Source: Comamonas testosteroni
GTDB lineage: Bacteria > Pseudomonadota > Gammaproteobacteria > Burkholderiales > Burkholderiaceae_C
NCBI RefSeq assembly: GCF_003569915.1
Contig: NZ_KZ984461.1
Location: 1 to 64,000 of the forward strand
DNA length: 64,000 nucleotides
Reading direction: 5' to 3'
The notes beneath the pieces are model-generated. The model was not told where the DNA came from. It was given only the letters and a program-made list of their open reading frames with translations, and searched no databases. Positions within the stretch are counted from its first letter, which is position 1; every line of letters begins with the position of its first letter. The translations under genes were made by a program, and so were the position numbers. Positions 8,778-16,739 of the stretch are shown here, in pieces.

Positions 8778-11051
8778 ATGCAGGGTCATTTTGTGGAGAT
8801 CAAAAATCGTCAGTCCATGCGGCATGTGCTGCGCTTTGCCTGCCTGTGGATGAGTGGGCTGGGGGTGGTCATGACGGTGGCCGGGATGATGTCTCCCGAG
8901 GTGCACTGGCTGCTGGTGGTCATGTGCTTTGCACTGATTCCCGTGTCCATGCTCACGCTGCAGCTGATCAAGTGGCGGCGCTGGAACATGGCAGCTGTGT
9001 TCTTTGTCTGGGCCAACTGGCTGCTGGTCGTGGGCACCATCCTCTGCTCCGGCGGCATGGTCAGCAAATCCACCATGGCGTTTCCCGTCTGGGTGGTGGT
9101 CACGGCCTGGCTGCTGGGGGTGTCGCAAGCGCTGGGCGTTCTGGTGCTTTCGGCGCTGGCGCTGCTGGCGCTGTGGAGCATTGATTCCCTCAACAATATG
9201 AGCGGCGGTGATTTCCCGCTGGTCTCGCTGCTCTATGTGCTGGGCATGCTGGGCCTGGCGTTGATGACCACGTTGATTGCCCGTACCAGTCTGGCGCGGC
9301 GCGAGCAAAAAAGCCATGAAATGTTGGCGTCTCTGGAAGCCAGCCAGCATGAGCTGCGCAAGTTTCAGCGCACGGTGGAGCAGCACCCCGAGAGCATTGT
9401 CATCACCAATCCGGAGCTGAAGATTGTCTACGTCAACGAGGCTTTTCTGGCGCGCACCGGCTATACGCGCAAGGAAGTGCTGGGTCAGCCCACGGCCTTG
9501 ATATCGACCGGGGGCATGGACGAGGCACTGCGCCAGCGTGCGCTGGAGCAACTCAAGGGCGGCGCGATCTGGAGTGGCGAGATGACCAACACCACCCGTG
9601 GTGGCCAGCCGCTGCGCGAGTCCGTGGTGGTGGCGCCGATTCGCACGCCCCAGGGCGAAATCGTCAACTATGTGGAACTGAAAAGCGATCTGTCCGAGCG
9701 CGTGCTGGCTGCGCGGCGCATTCATGACCTCGTGTATCTGGACTCGTTGTCCGGCCTGCCCAACCGCCATTCACTGGCGCTGCAGTTGCGCAAGCTCGTC
9801 CAGTCCAGGGATCAGGTCTGCCATGGGGTGCTGCTGCTGGATATGGACGGATTTTCAGTGTTCAACGATGTTCACGGCATGCAGCACAGCGACGAGCTGA
9901 TCCATGCGCTGGGCGTGCGGCTGGTGGAGTCCCTGCCCGACGATGTCTGGGTCGGGCGGGTGGCATCGGCGGAATTTGCGATTGTTTTTGAGAACTTGGA
10001 TGCGAGTGTCAGCGGTGCCGAGGCGCAGCTGAACCAGTACGCCCGCACGCTCAAAAAGGCCATGCAGCGTCCATTTGTCATGCTCAACTGGGAAGAGCCT
10101 GAATCGATCAGCTGCTGCATCGGTGGGGCGGTGATGGAGTCCGGCCCCAATGCGCTCGATACCAGTGATGTGCTGCGCTTTGCCAGTGTGGCGCTGCACG
10201 AGGCCAAGCAGAACGGGCCCGGCAGCGTGCGCCTGTTCGAGCCGCGCATGGCCGAGGACGTGATCAAGCGTGTGCGTATCGCCAAGGATTTGCGCAACGG
10301 CATTCCGCTCGGAGAGCTGCGATTGTTTCTGCAGACCCAGGCCACCTGCAGCGGCCAGTGCGTGGGCGCCGAGGTGCTGGTGCGCTGGCAGCATCCGCAG
10401 TGGGGGCTGGTCAGCCCGGTGGAGTTCATTGCCATTGCCGAGGAGTCCGAGCTGATTCTGAGCCTGGGCGAATGGGTGATGCGCCAGGCTTGCCAGTTGT
10501 TGGCCCAGCCTGCGTTTGCGCAGCGCGGCCTGCGCCTGTCGGTCAATATCAGCGCCATTCAGTTCGGGCATGAGGAGTTCATGCCCATGCTCAAGACCGT
10601 GCTGCGCGAGACCGGCGCCAACCCGCATCAGCTGACGCTGGAGATCACTGAAGGCGTGGTGCTGCGCGACATGGAGGCAGCGCGCAATATGGTGCTGGAG
10701 CTGCGCGAGATGGGCATCGAAATTGCGCTTGACGACTTCGGCACCGGCTACTCGTCCATGTACAGCCTCAAGCACCTGCCGATTCAGGAGCTGAAGATCG
10801 ACCAGAGCTTTGTGCGCGGCAGCCACCGCGCCGACACCGACGCCGCCATGGTCGAAGCCATGCTGCTGATTGCGCGCCGCCTGAACCTGCGCGTGGTGGC
10901 CGAAGGCGTGGAGCTGGCAGAGCAGGCCGAGCAACTGACGCAGTGGAGCCCCGATATCGTGCTGCAGGGCCTGCTGCTGGGCAAACCCAAGCCGCAGCAA
11001 GAGTGGCTGGCCGAGGTGCTGGGCGAGCCCAGCGCCTCCGTTCATTCATGA
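8778..11051 (+). CDS. Membrane-bound PAS-GGDEF-EAL c-di-GMP phosphodiesterase
   Basis: 757 residues. Four to five transmembrane helices occupy about 19-168, a PAS sensor about 195-305, a GGDEF domain about 318-490 and an EAL domain about 500-745. The GGDEF signature is replaced by ASAEF (396-400), so cyclase activity is unlikely. The EAL domain keeps the catalytic set: E of EVL (532), N590, E of LEITE, DD at 652-653, K673 and E709, so it should hydrolyse cyclic di-GMP. The degenerate GGDEF may bind GTP as an allosteric input. ATG 8778 has only a weak ribosome-binding site; ATG 8814 is an alternative. The stop codon abuts hairpin repeat K. Confidence 0.9.
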   Translation: MQGHFVEIKNRQSMRHVLRFACLWMSGLGVVMTVAGMMSPEVHWLLVVMCFALIPVSMLTLQLIKWRRWNMAAVFFVWANWLLVVGTILCSGGMVSKSTMAFPVWVVVTAWLLGVSQALGVLVLSALALLALWSIDSLNNMSGGDFPLVSLLYVLGMLGLALMTTLIARTSLARREQKSHEMLASLEASQHELRKFQRTVEQHPESIVITNPELKIVYVNEAFLARTGYTRKEVLGQPTALISTGGMDEALRQRALEQLKGGAIWSGEMTNTTRGGQPLRESVVVAPIRTPQGEIVNYVELKSDLSERVLAARRIHDLVYLDSLSGLPNRHSLALQLRKLVQSRDQVCHGVLLLDMDGFSVFNDVHGMQHSDELIHALGVRLVESLPDDVWVGRVASAEFAIVFENLDASVSGAEAQLNQYARTLKKAMQRPFVMLNWEEPESISCCIGGAVMESGPNALDTSDVLRFASVALHEAKQNGPGSVRLFEPRMAEDVIKRVRIAKDLRNGIPLGELRLFLQTQATCSGQCVGAEVLVRWQHPQWGLVSPVEFIAIAEESELILSLGEWVMRQACQLLAQPAFAQRGLRLSVNISAIQFGHEEFMPMLKTVLRETGANPHQLTLEITEGVVLRDMEAARNMVLELREMGIEIALDDFGTGYSSMYSLKHLPIQELKIDQSFVRGSHRADTDAAMVEAMLLIARRLNLRVVAEGVELAEQAEQLTQWSPDIVLQGLLLGKPKPQQEWLAEVLGEPSASVHS

Positions 11052-11098
11052 AAAAAGCCCATAGCCTATAAAGACCATGGGCTTGCTGCTATTAATTT
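11051..11098 (-). repeat. Hairpin repeat, copy K, shared terminator of two convergent genes
   Basis: On the minus strand: AATAGCAGC box, then AAGCCCAT (11077-11084) pairing with ATGGGCTT (11055-11062) and a T run from the A tract at 11051-11056. It begins at the EAL-gene stop codon and terminates the amidohydrolase transcript coming the other way. Confidence 0.7.
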
Positions 11099-11107
11099 TT
11101 AACTAGA

Positions 11108-12304
11108 TCAAGCAGCAGGCTGCTCAAAATAGCGACGTGCCAGCGTGTCCCAGAACTTTGAGCCACGACCGATGTTGTCGTCGTTGAAGTCGTAAGCCGG
11201 GTTGTGCAGGCTCACGCCGGGCTGGCCATTGGCGCCGTTGCCAATCCAGCCGTAAGCTCCGGGCACGGCTTCGAGCATGAAGCCGAAGTCCTCGGCCGTC
11301 ATGGCGGGCAGCACATCGTCATGGGCATTGGCCTCGCCCACCACTTCGCGCATCACCTGGGCCATGAACTTGGCTTCCTTGGCGTGGTTGGTAGTGTTGG
11401 GGTAGGCGCCGGGGCGCAGCGTGAATTCAGCCGTGCACAGATGGGCAGCGGCCACATGGCTGCTGATGCGTTTGATGCCTTCGACGAACATCTCGCGCGT
11501 TTCCTTCTTCAGCGTACGCACGGTGCCGGCAATGATGGCGTCATCGGGAATGATGTTTTCCACCGTGCCGCTTGTGATCTTGCCAACGGTCAGCACGGCG
11601 GAATCGAGCGGGTCGGTGCTGCGCGAAACCAGAGTCTGCAACTGGCTGACGATGGCGCAGGCCACGGGAATCGGGTCCAGCGTGGTGTGGGGCATGGCCG
11701 CGTGGCCGCCCTTACCGTGCACCTTGATCTGAAAGCGCAGCGTGGACGCCATGATGGGGCCCACGCGCACAGCCATCTGGCCTGCGGGCAGCGAAGGCCA
11801 GTTGTGCAGCGCAAACACGGCTTCGCAGGGGAATCTCTCGAACAGGCCGTCGTCCATCATGGCCTTGGCACCTGCGCCGCCTTCTTCGCCGGGCTGGAAG
11901 ATCAGGTGGACGGTGCCGTCAAAGTCAGGCTGCTGCGCCAAGGTGGTGGCTGCGCCCAGCAGCATGGTGGTGTGGCCGTCGTGACCGCAGGCATGCATGC
12001 GGCCCTTGTTTTGGCTGATGTGGCCAAAGGTATTGATTTCGGTGACGGGCAAGGCGTCCATATCGGCGCGGATGCCGATGCTGCGGCCAGGGTTGTCCTT
12101 GCTGCGGCCCTTGCCGTAGATGCTGGCGACCACGCCAGTCTGGCCCAGACCACGATGAACCGTCAGGCCCAGGGCCGTGAGGTAGGCTGCGACCTTGTCG
12201 CCAGTGCGGTGCTCTTCGTACTTGAGCTCGGGATTGGCGTGCAGGTCGCGGCGGAAGTTGAGAAGCGTGCCGAGATGAGGGGTGATGTCGGGAGTAGATC
12301 GCAT
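11108..12304 (-). CDS. M20-family amidohydrolase (hippurate hydrolase-like)
   Basis: 398 residues from ATG 12304; an upstream ATG at 12403 would add 33 residues that do not look like family sequence. Metal-binding motifs of M20D peptidases are present: ADMDALP near 80-86, HACGHDGHT near 104-112, PGEEGGAG near 138-145 and a late HNPAYDFND. Such enzymes cleave N-acyl or amide bonds of amino acids such as hippurate, N-acetyl amino acids or indole-acetyl conjugates; substrate cannot be told from sequence. No signal peptide is seen. Convergent with the EAL gene. Confidence 0.85.
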   Translation of the reverse strand: MRSTPDITPHLGTLLNFRRDLHANPELKYEEHRTGDKVAAYLTALGLTVHRGLGQTGVVASIYGKGRSKDNPGRSIGIRADMDALPVTEINTFGHISQNKGRMHACGHDGHTTMLLGAATTLAQQPDFDGTVHLIFQPGEEGGAGAKAMMDDGLFERFPCEAVFALHNWPSLPAGQMAVRVGPIMASTLRFQIKVHGKGGHAAMPHTTLDPIPVACAIVSQLQTLVSRSTDPLDSAVLTVGKITSGTVENIIPDDAIIAGTVRTLKKETREMFVEGIKRISSHVAAAHLCTAEFTLRPGAYPNTTNHAKEAKFMAQVMREVVGEANAHDDVLPAMTAEDFGFMLEAVPGAYGWIGNGANGQPGVSLHNPAYDFNDDNIGRGSKFWDTLARRYFEQPAA

Positions 12305-12565
12305 ACAGGGGCCGCGGAGCACCCAGCGCTGTAACTGTCGTGGCAGGCAAGCGTTGCGGGCCTGCCGGTGACCGCAGCATTTCAATAGCAAGGCCTCCAT
12401 CATAGGCGCATGGCAAAGTCGCGCGCTTAGGTAGATACCGAAGGGTAGGGAATTGAGCGCTTGTGCTAGTCAAGGCAAAAGCAAGCGGTGACTCACCATA
12501 AAGTTCGCCCATGCAATCCCCGCGCCACACCGCAGTCACCGGCAAACGGCGAAAATAGACCCCAT

Positions 12566-13588
12566 ATGACTGCACAGAACGCCAAACTGCCCCTGTTCCA
12601 GCAACTGCTGGTGCGCCCCGATCGCAACGATTCCAACCCGCTCATCCTCTATCACGGCCGCCGCTGCCCCGACGGCTTTGGCGCGGCGCTGGCAGCATGG
12701 CTGTTCTATGAAGGTCAGGCCGAGTTTCGCGGTCTGGACCATGGCGAGATTCTGAGCGCCGATGACCTGGGCGATCTGACAGGTCGCGCTGTCTATGTGC
12801 TCGATTTCGCCTTCGAGCCCGCGCTGATGGCCGAGATCGAATCGCGTGTGGCCAAGCTGGTCGTGCTCGATCACCACAAGAGCGCTGCCGAAAAGCTGAC
12901 CGGCTACCAGTGCCGCTGCGGTGTGGTGCACTTTGACATGAACAAGTCCGGCGCGCGTCTGGCCTGGGAGTTCTTTCAGGCCGACAAGCCCGTGCCCGGC
13001 CTGATCCGCTATATCGAAGACCGCGATATCTGGAAGTGGGAATTCAAGGAAAGCGCCGCCTTTCTGGCCGCGCTCGATATGGAGCCTGTGCGCAGCTTTG
13101 AGCGCTGGGCCGAGATTGCCGCCTTTACGCCCGAGCAGGAAACCGTCTACATGGCCCGTGGCGGTGCGATGGACGAGAAGTTTCAGAAGCTGTGCGCGGA
13201 TATTGCAGACGGCGCGCAGGTGCTGGTCTTCAACGGCAAGCAGGGCCTGATGGTCAACTGCCCCGGCATGTTCCACAGCCAGGTCGGCGACTTGCTCGCG
13301 CGCCAGAGCGGCAGCTTTGCGCTGATGTGGCACGCCAATCACAAAGGCACCAAGGTGGGCCTGCGCTCGCGTTCGGAGTTCAACTGCATTCCGCTGGCCG
13401 AAAGCTTTGGCGGCGGCGGCCATGCTCAGGCTTGCGGCTTCAAGATGCCCAATGAACGACTGGTGGAGCTGCTGCAGGGCGAGCTGCGTGCCGACCCCGA
13501 AGGCGTGTACGACTTTGTAGCCGCGCCGAGCTTGCAGTTTGATGAAGAAGGCAAGTGGATTCGCGAGACACCCAAGTCTGCGTTTTAA
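12566..13588 (+). CDS. DHH-family phosphoesterase
   Basis: 340 residues from ATG 12566; an earlier GTG at 12488 is less likely. DHH motifs are visible: YHGRRCPDGFGAALAAW near 28-44, LDFAF, VVLDHHKSA near 97-105 and the C-terminal DHHA1 signature SFGGGGHAQACGF near 277-290. These are Mn-dependent phosphodiesterases acting on short RNA (nanoRNase), cyclic dinucleotides or polyphosphate-like substrates. The usual DHD of motif I reads RCPDGFG, the form seen in a proteobacterial subgroup of uncertain substrate. Terminated by the hairpin at 13608 and a second terminator at 13651. Confidence 0.8.
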   Translation: MTAQNAKLPLFQQLLVRPDRNDSNPLILYHGRRCPDGFGAALAAWLFYEGQAEFRGLDHGEILSADDLGDLTGRAVYVLDFAFEPALMAEIESRVAKLVVLDHHKSAAEKLTGYQCRCGVVHFDMNKSGARLAWEFFQADKPVPGLIRYIEDRDIWKWEFKESAAFLAALDMEPVRSFERWAEIAAFTPEQETVYMARGGAMDEKFQKLCADIADGAQVLVFNGKQGLMVNCPGMFHSQVGDLLARQSGSFALMWHANHKGTKVGLRSRSEFNCIPLAESFGGGGHAQACGFKMPNERLVELLQGELRADPEGVYDFVAAPSLQFDEEGKWIRETPKSAF

Positions 13589-13594
13589 CTATCA

Positions 13595-13650
13595 AAAATA
13601 TAGCTTTCAGCCTATGTAATTCATAGGCTGAGGCCTTGTTTGAATCAAAA
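13595..13650 (+). repeat. Hairpin repeat, copy B
   Basis: ATATAGCTTT box followed by a perfect 9-bp stem CAGCCTATG (13608-13616) / CATAGGCTG (13622-13630) around TAATT. It lies 7 bases after the DHH gene stop codon. Confidence 0.75.
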
Positions 13651-13687
13651 ATGCCTTGCGACGTCTGTGTGCAAGGCATTTTGTTTT
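13651..13687. terminator. Bidirectional terminator between the DHH gene and truC
   Basis: ATGCCTTGC (13651-13659) pairs with GCAAGGCAT (13671-13679); T-rich sequence follows on the plus strand and an AAAAA tract precedes it, so it can serve both convergent genes. Confidence 0.8.
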
Positions 13688-13693
13688 TGCGCT

Positions 13694-14461
13694 TTATGCC
13701 AATTCTTGCCAGCCCGGCAGCGCCAGCAGCTTTTCCCAGTCCTGCACCTCGGGCACATGGGGTAGCGCTGCCCAGTCAGCTTCAAAGCGCATGGCTTGCT
13801 GGCTGACCGGGTGGGCAATCTCCAGTGCTCTGGCATGCAGCCACAGCCGCTGCTGGCCCAGGCGCTCGGCCCACCAGCGGTTCAGCGGCCCTTTGCCATG
13901 CGTGGCATCGCCAATGATGGGGTGAGCCACATGCTTCAAATGGCGCCGAATCTGGTGGCGGCGGCCCGTGGTGGGCAGGGCCTGCACCAGGCTGATGCGG
14001 GTCTCGGCATGGCGGCCGTCATAGCTCTCGGGCCAGGACAGGCGAGAGAGGCAGCGCAGCGTGGTCCGGGCCTCTTGCACGGGGGCATCTTCGGGGGCGT
14101 CGTCGGGCTTCAAGGCGTGATCAACCTCGACTTCATCGGGTAGCCAGCCGCGCACCAGCGCCAGATATTCCTTGCGCGTTTCATGCGCGGCAAAGCTGGC
14201 GGCCAGAGCCTGTGCGGCCTCTTTGTGCAGACCCGTGACCAGCACGCCGCAAGTGCCCTTGTCCAGCCGGTGCACGGGCCAGACATGGCGGCCCAGCTGG
14301 TCGCGCAGCGCCTGCATCACAAACCGGGTTTCGTGGGCGTCCAGCCCCGTGCGGTGCACCAGCCAGCCTGCGGGCTTGTAGACCACCACCATATGCTCGT
14401 CCTGCCAGAGGATATGCAGCGGCGCGCAGGGGCTGGAGTCGGGCAGGGCGGTATCGGGCAT
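13694..14461 (-). CDS. truC: tRNA pseudouridine(65) synthase TruC
   Basis: 255 residues from ATG 14461; the frame extends to a TTG at 14479. The RluA-family active site HRLDKGTCGVL carries the catalytic aspartate (D67); the usual Ser of HRLDxxTSG is Cys here. The beginning (LHILWQDEHMVVVYKPAGWL, then VHR) and the end (GRRHQIRRHLKHVAHPIIGD, then HGKGPLN) match TruC closely, which modifies U65 in the T stem of tRNA-Ile and tRNA-Asp. Confidence in the subfamily is good because RluA, RluC and RluD differ at these segments. Confidence 0.85.
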   Translation of the reverse strand: MPDTALPDSSPCAPLHILWQDEHMVVVYKPAGWLVHRTGLDAHETRFVMQALRDQLGRHVWPVHRLDKGTCGVLVTGLHKEAAQALAASFAAHETRKEYLALVRGWLPDEVEVDHALKPDDAPEDAPVQEARTTLRCLSRLSWPESYDGRHAETRISLVQALPTTGRRHQIRRHLKHVAHPIIGDATHGKGPLNRWWAERLGQQRLWLHARALEIAHPVSQQAMRFEADWAALPHVPEVQDWEKLLALPGWQELA

Positions 14462-14588
14462 GGGTGGCAGGCAAATCAAAGCGAGGCAGGGCAGCGCACT
14501 CTAGCGCAGCGCGCAAAGCTTTGCTGACCGGGCGTTGAAGGCCGGCGCTGCATCGGTCGCCGACAATGATGCTGCGTATTGCTTTGTT

Positions 14589-14640
14589 ATTGATAGCTGT
14601 CAGCGCTTAAAGAATAAGGACTGATGGCTGATTTGATTGT
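14589..14640 (+). repeat. Hairpin repeat, copy C
   Basis: ATTGATAGCTGTCAGCGCTT, then AATAAGGACTGATGGCTG and TTTGATTGT. The stem is weak, but the TTGATAGC box and the AAGGACT core are shared with copies D, G and O. It forms the leader of the RarD-like gene. Confidence 0.6.
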
Positions 14641-14646
14641 GATTTC

Positions 14647-15558
14647 ATGTCTGTGATGTTCAAGGGCGTAGTGGTCTCGGTACTGGCCTCGGTGCTGTTT
14701 GCCGCGCTGTATTACCTCTCGCCGTTTTTGCAGCCGCTGGACGGCGAGCAGATCTTTGGCTGGCGCGTGCTGGTGACGCTGCCTTTCACCACCGCATTGC
14801 TGTTTTGGCGGCGCGAAGCAGCGGCGGTGGCTGCCATGCTGCGCCGGGCAATGGAGCGGCCCGTGTTTGCGCTGCAGTTGCTGCTCAGCGCCGCGCTGCT
14901 GGGCGTGCAGCTGTGGATCTTTATGTGGGCGCCGATGAACGGGCGCGCGCTGCCCGTGTCGCTGGGCTACTTTCTGCTGCCGCTGGTGATGGTGCTGGCT
15001 GGCCGGTTGCTGTTTGCCGAGCGGCTGACGCCAGTCCAGAGCCTGGCCACGCTGGTGGCCGCCGCGGGCGTGGCGCATGAGTTCTGGCAGGCGGGCGGCA
15101 TGTCGTGGGAGACCTGGGTGGTGGCGCTGGGCTACACCGTGTATTTCTCGCTGCGCCGCTGGCTGAAGACGGACACACTGGCCGGGTACTGGGTGGATAT
15201 GGCGCTGCTGCTGCCAGCGGCCATCGCCTTTACGCTGCGTGCGTCCAATAACGCGCCCAATAGCTGGCCGCTGGTGGCAGATCATCCATCGCTGTGGGCG
15301 CTGCTGCCGCTGTTGGGCGTGGTCAGCGCCGTGGCGCTGGCGCTGTACATGATTGCCAGCCGCTGGCTGCCTCTGGGCCTGTTCGGGCTGCTGTCCTATG
15401 TGGAGCCCGCGCTGCTGGTGCTGGTGGCATGGCTGCTGGGCGAGAGCATTGCGCCGCAGCAGGTGCTGACTTATGCGCTGATTTTTGCCGCCGTAGGTCT
15501 GCTGATTGCCGATGGCAGCTGGCATTTATGGCGTGGGCGTTCGCACAGGCTTGACTGA
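14647..15558 (+). CDS. RarD-like EamA-family permease
   Basis: 303 residues with about ten hydrophobic helices from residue 4 to 293, the layout of the drug/metabolite transporter superfamily. The start FKGVVVSVLASVLFAALYYL, the W-R-V-L-V-T-L-P-F segment and the late SYVEPALLVLVAWLLGE motif match RarD/EamA proteins. RarD was linked to chloramphenicol sensitivity in other bacteria, but natural substrates are unknown. The ATG at 14647 lies close behind repeat C and has no strong ribosome-binding site; ATG 14656 is also possible. Confidence 0.8.
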   Translation: MSVMFKGVVVSVLASVLFAALYYLSPFLQPLDGEQIFGWRVLVTLPFTTALLFWRREAAAVAAMLRRAMERPVFALQLLLSAALLGVQLWIFMWAPMNGRALPVSLGYFLLPLVMVLAGRLLFAERLTPVQSLATLVAAAGVAHEFWQAGGMSWETWVVALGYTVYFSLRRWLKTDTLAGYWVDMALLLPAAIAFTLRASNNAPNSWPLVADHPSLWALLPLLGVVSAVALALYMIASRWLPLGLFGLLSYVEPALLVLVAWLLGESIAPQQVLTYALIFAAVGLLIADGSWHLWRGRSHRLD

Positions 15559-15572
15559 GATCACAGGAGTTT

Positions 15573-15589
15573 TGCCCCAAATTGGTGCA
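15573..15589. promoter_or_regulatory. NtrC-like dyad upstream of ddh
   Basis: TGCCCC-N5-GGTGCA matches the NtrC consensus TGCACC-N5-GGTGCA except for one base. It sits 50 bases before the ddh start. It overlaps a second inverted repeat, TTGCCCC (15572-15578) / GGGGCAA (15594-15600). No convincing sigma-54 promoter was found nearby, so regulation by NtrC is a suggestion only. Confidence 0.25.
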
Positions 15590-15638
15590 ATGCGGGGCAA
15601 TAATTAAAGCTTTGTGTTCTCTGAAGGAAGTGCTCGTC

Positions 15639-16634
15639 ATGGCATCTGCAACATCCCCTATCCGCATTGGCATTGTCGGTTACGGCAATCTGGGCCGTGG
15701 CGTGGAAGCCGCCATCGCCAAGAACCCCGATATGCAACTGGTGGGGATCTATACGCGCCGCGACCCCGCGCAGCTCAAGCCCCTGAATGTGGGCACGCCC
15801 GTGCACGCCATGGACAGCCTGCTCTCGCACAAGGGCCAGGTCGATGTGCTGGTGCTGTGCGGCGGCTCCAAGGACGATCTGCCCAAGCAGGCCCCAGAGC
15901 TTGCGGCGCATTTCAATCTGATTGACAGCTTTGACACGCACGCCCGCATCCCCGAGCACTTTGCCAATGTGGACAAGGCCGCTCAGGGCGGCCAGTGCAC
16001 GGCGCTGATCTCGGCAGGCTGGGACCCCGGCATGTTCTCCATCAACCGCGTGATGGGCGAAGCCCTGCTGCCTGATGGCGCGACCTACACCTTCTGGGGC
16101 AAGGGACTGAGTCAGGGCCACTCGGACGCGATTCGCCGCGTTGAAGGCGTGGCGGGCGGCGTGCAGTACACGATTCCCGTGGAAGAGGCTGTCAACAAGG
16201 TGCGCTTCGGTGTGCGCCCCGAACTGAGCACGCGCGAAAAACACCAGCGCGAATGCCATGTGGTGCTGAAAGAAGGTGCGGACGCCGAAGCCGTGCGCAA
16301 AGCCATCGTGGAAATGCCGCACTACTTTGACCAGTACGACACCACGGTGCACTTCATCACTGCTGAAGAACTGGTCCGCGACCACGCTGCCATGCCCCAC
16401 GGCGGCTTTGTGATCCGCAGCGGCAACACCAGCGCCCAGAACAAGCAGGTCATCGAATATCGCCTGCAGCTCGACAGCAACCCCGAGTTCACTTCCAGCG
16501 TGCTCGTGGCCTATGCCCGCGCCGTGCACCGCATGGCCCAGAGCGGCCAGTTCGGCTGCAAGACCGTGTTTGATGTAGCCCCCGGTCTGCTCTCGCCCAA
16601 GAGCGCTGCCGAGCTGCGCGCCGAGCTGCTGTAA
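15639..16634 (+). CDS. ddh: meso-diaminopimelate D-dehydrogenase
   Basis: 331 residues from ATG 15639 with GAAGGAAG upstream. The enzyme makes meso-diaminopimelate directly from tetrahydrodipicolinate, ammonia and NADPH, bypassing the succinylase or acetylase steps of lysine and peptidoglycan precursor synthesis. Evidence: the N-terminal Rossmann motif GIVGYGNLGRGVE, LCGGSKDDLPKQAPELA, the substrate segment DSFDTHARIPEH, SAGWDPGMFSINRV and WGKGLSQGHSDAIRRVEGV. The length fits the known enzymes (about 320-330). Single-gene unit: upstream permease ends about 80 bases before it and a strong terminator follows. Confidence 0.92.
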   Translation: MASATSPIRIGIVGYGNLGRGVEAAIAKNPDMQLVGIYTRRDPAQLKPLNVGTPVHAMDSLLSHKGQVDVLVLCGGSKDDLPKQAPELAAHFNLIDSFDTHARIPEHFANVDKAAQGGQCTALISAGWDPGMFSINRVMGEALLPDGATYTFWGKGLSQGHSDAIRRVEGVAGGVQYTIPVEEAVNKVRFGVRPELSTREKHQRECHVVLKEGADAEAVRKAIVEMPHYFDQYDTTVHFITAEELVRDHAAMPHGGFVIRSGNTSAQNKQVIEYRLQLDSNPEFTSSVLVAYARAVHRMAQSGQFGCKTVFDVAPGLLSPKSAAELRAELL

Positions 16635-16653
16635 ACGCGGGGCGCTCAGCGCA

Positions 16654-16684
16654 AAAAGCCTCATCGGTTGATGAGGCTTTTTTA
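16654..16684 (+). terminator. Rho-independent terminator after ddh
   Basis: AAAAGCCTCATC, loop GGTT, GATGAGGCTTTTTT: a perfect 12-bp stem with a T run. Confidence 0.9.
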
Positions 16685-16690
16685 TGCCAG

Positions 16691-16739
16691 ATAAGGCTCT
16701 AGTCCTTGATATTCATAGGCTGGCAGCTATCAAATCAGG
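16691..16739 (-). repeat. Hairpin repeat, copy D
   Basis: On the minus strand it reads TTTGATAGCTGCCAGCCTAT followed by GAATATCAAGGACTAGAGCC. This is the copy most similar to the one embedded in scpB (copy J). It overlaps the last codons of the MFS gene (stop at 16735). Confidence 0.75.
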
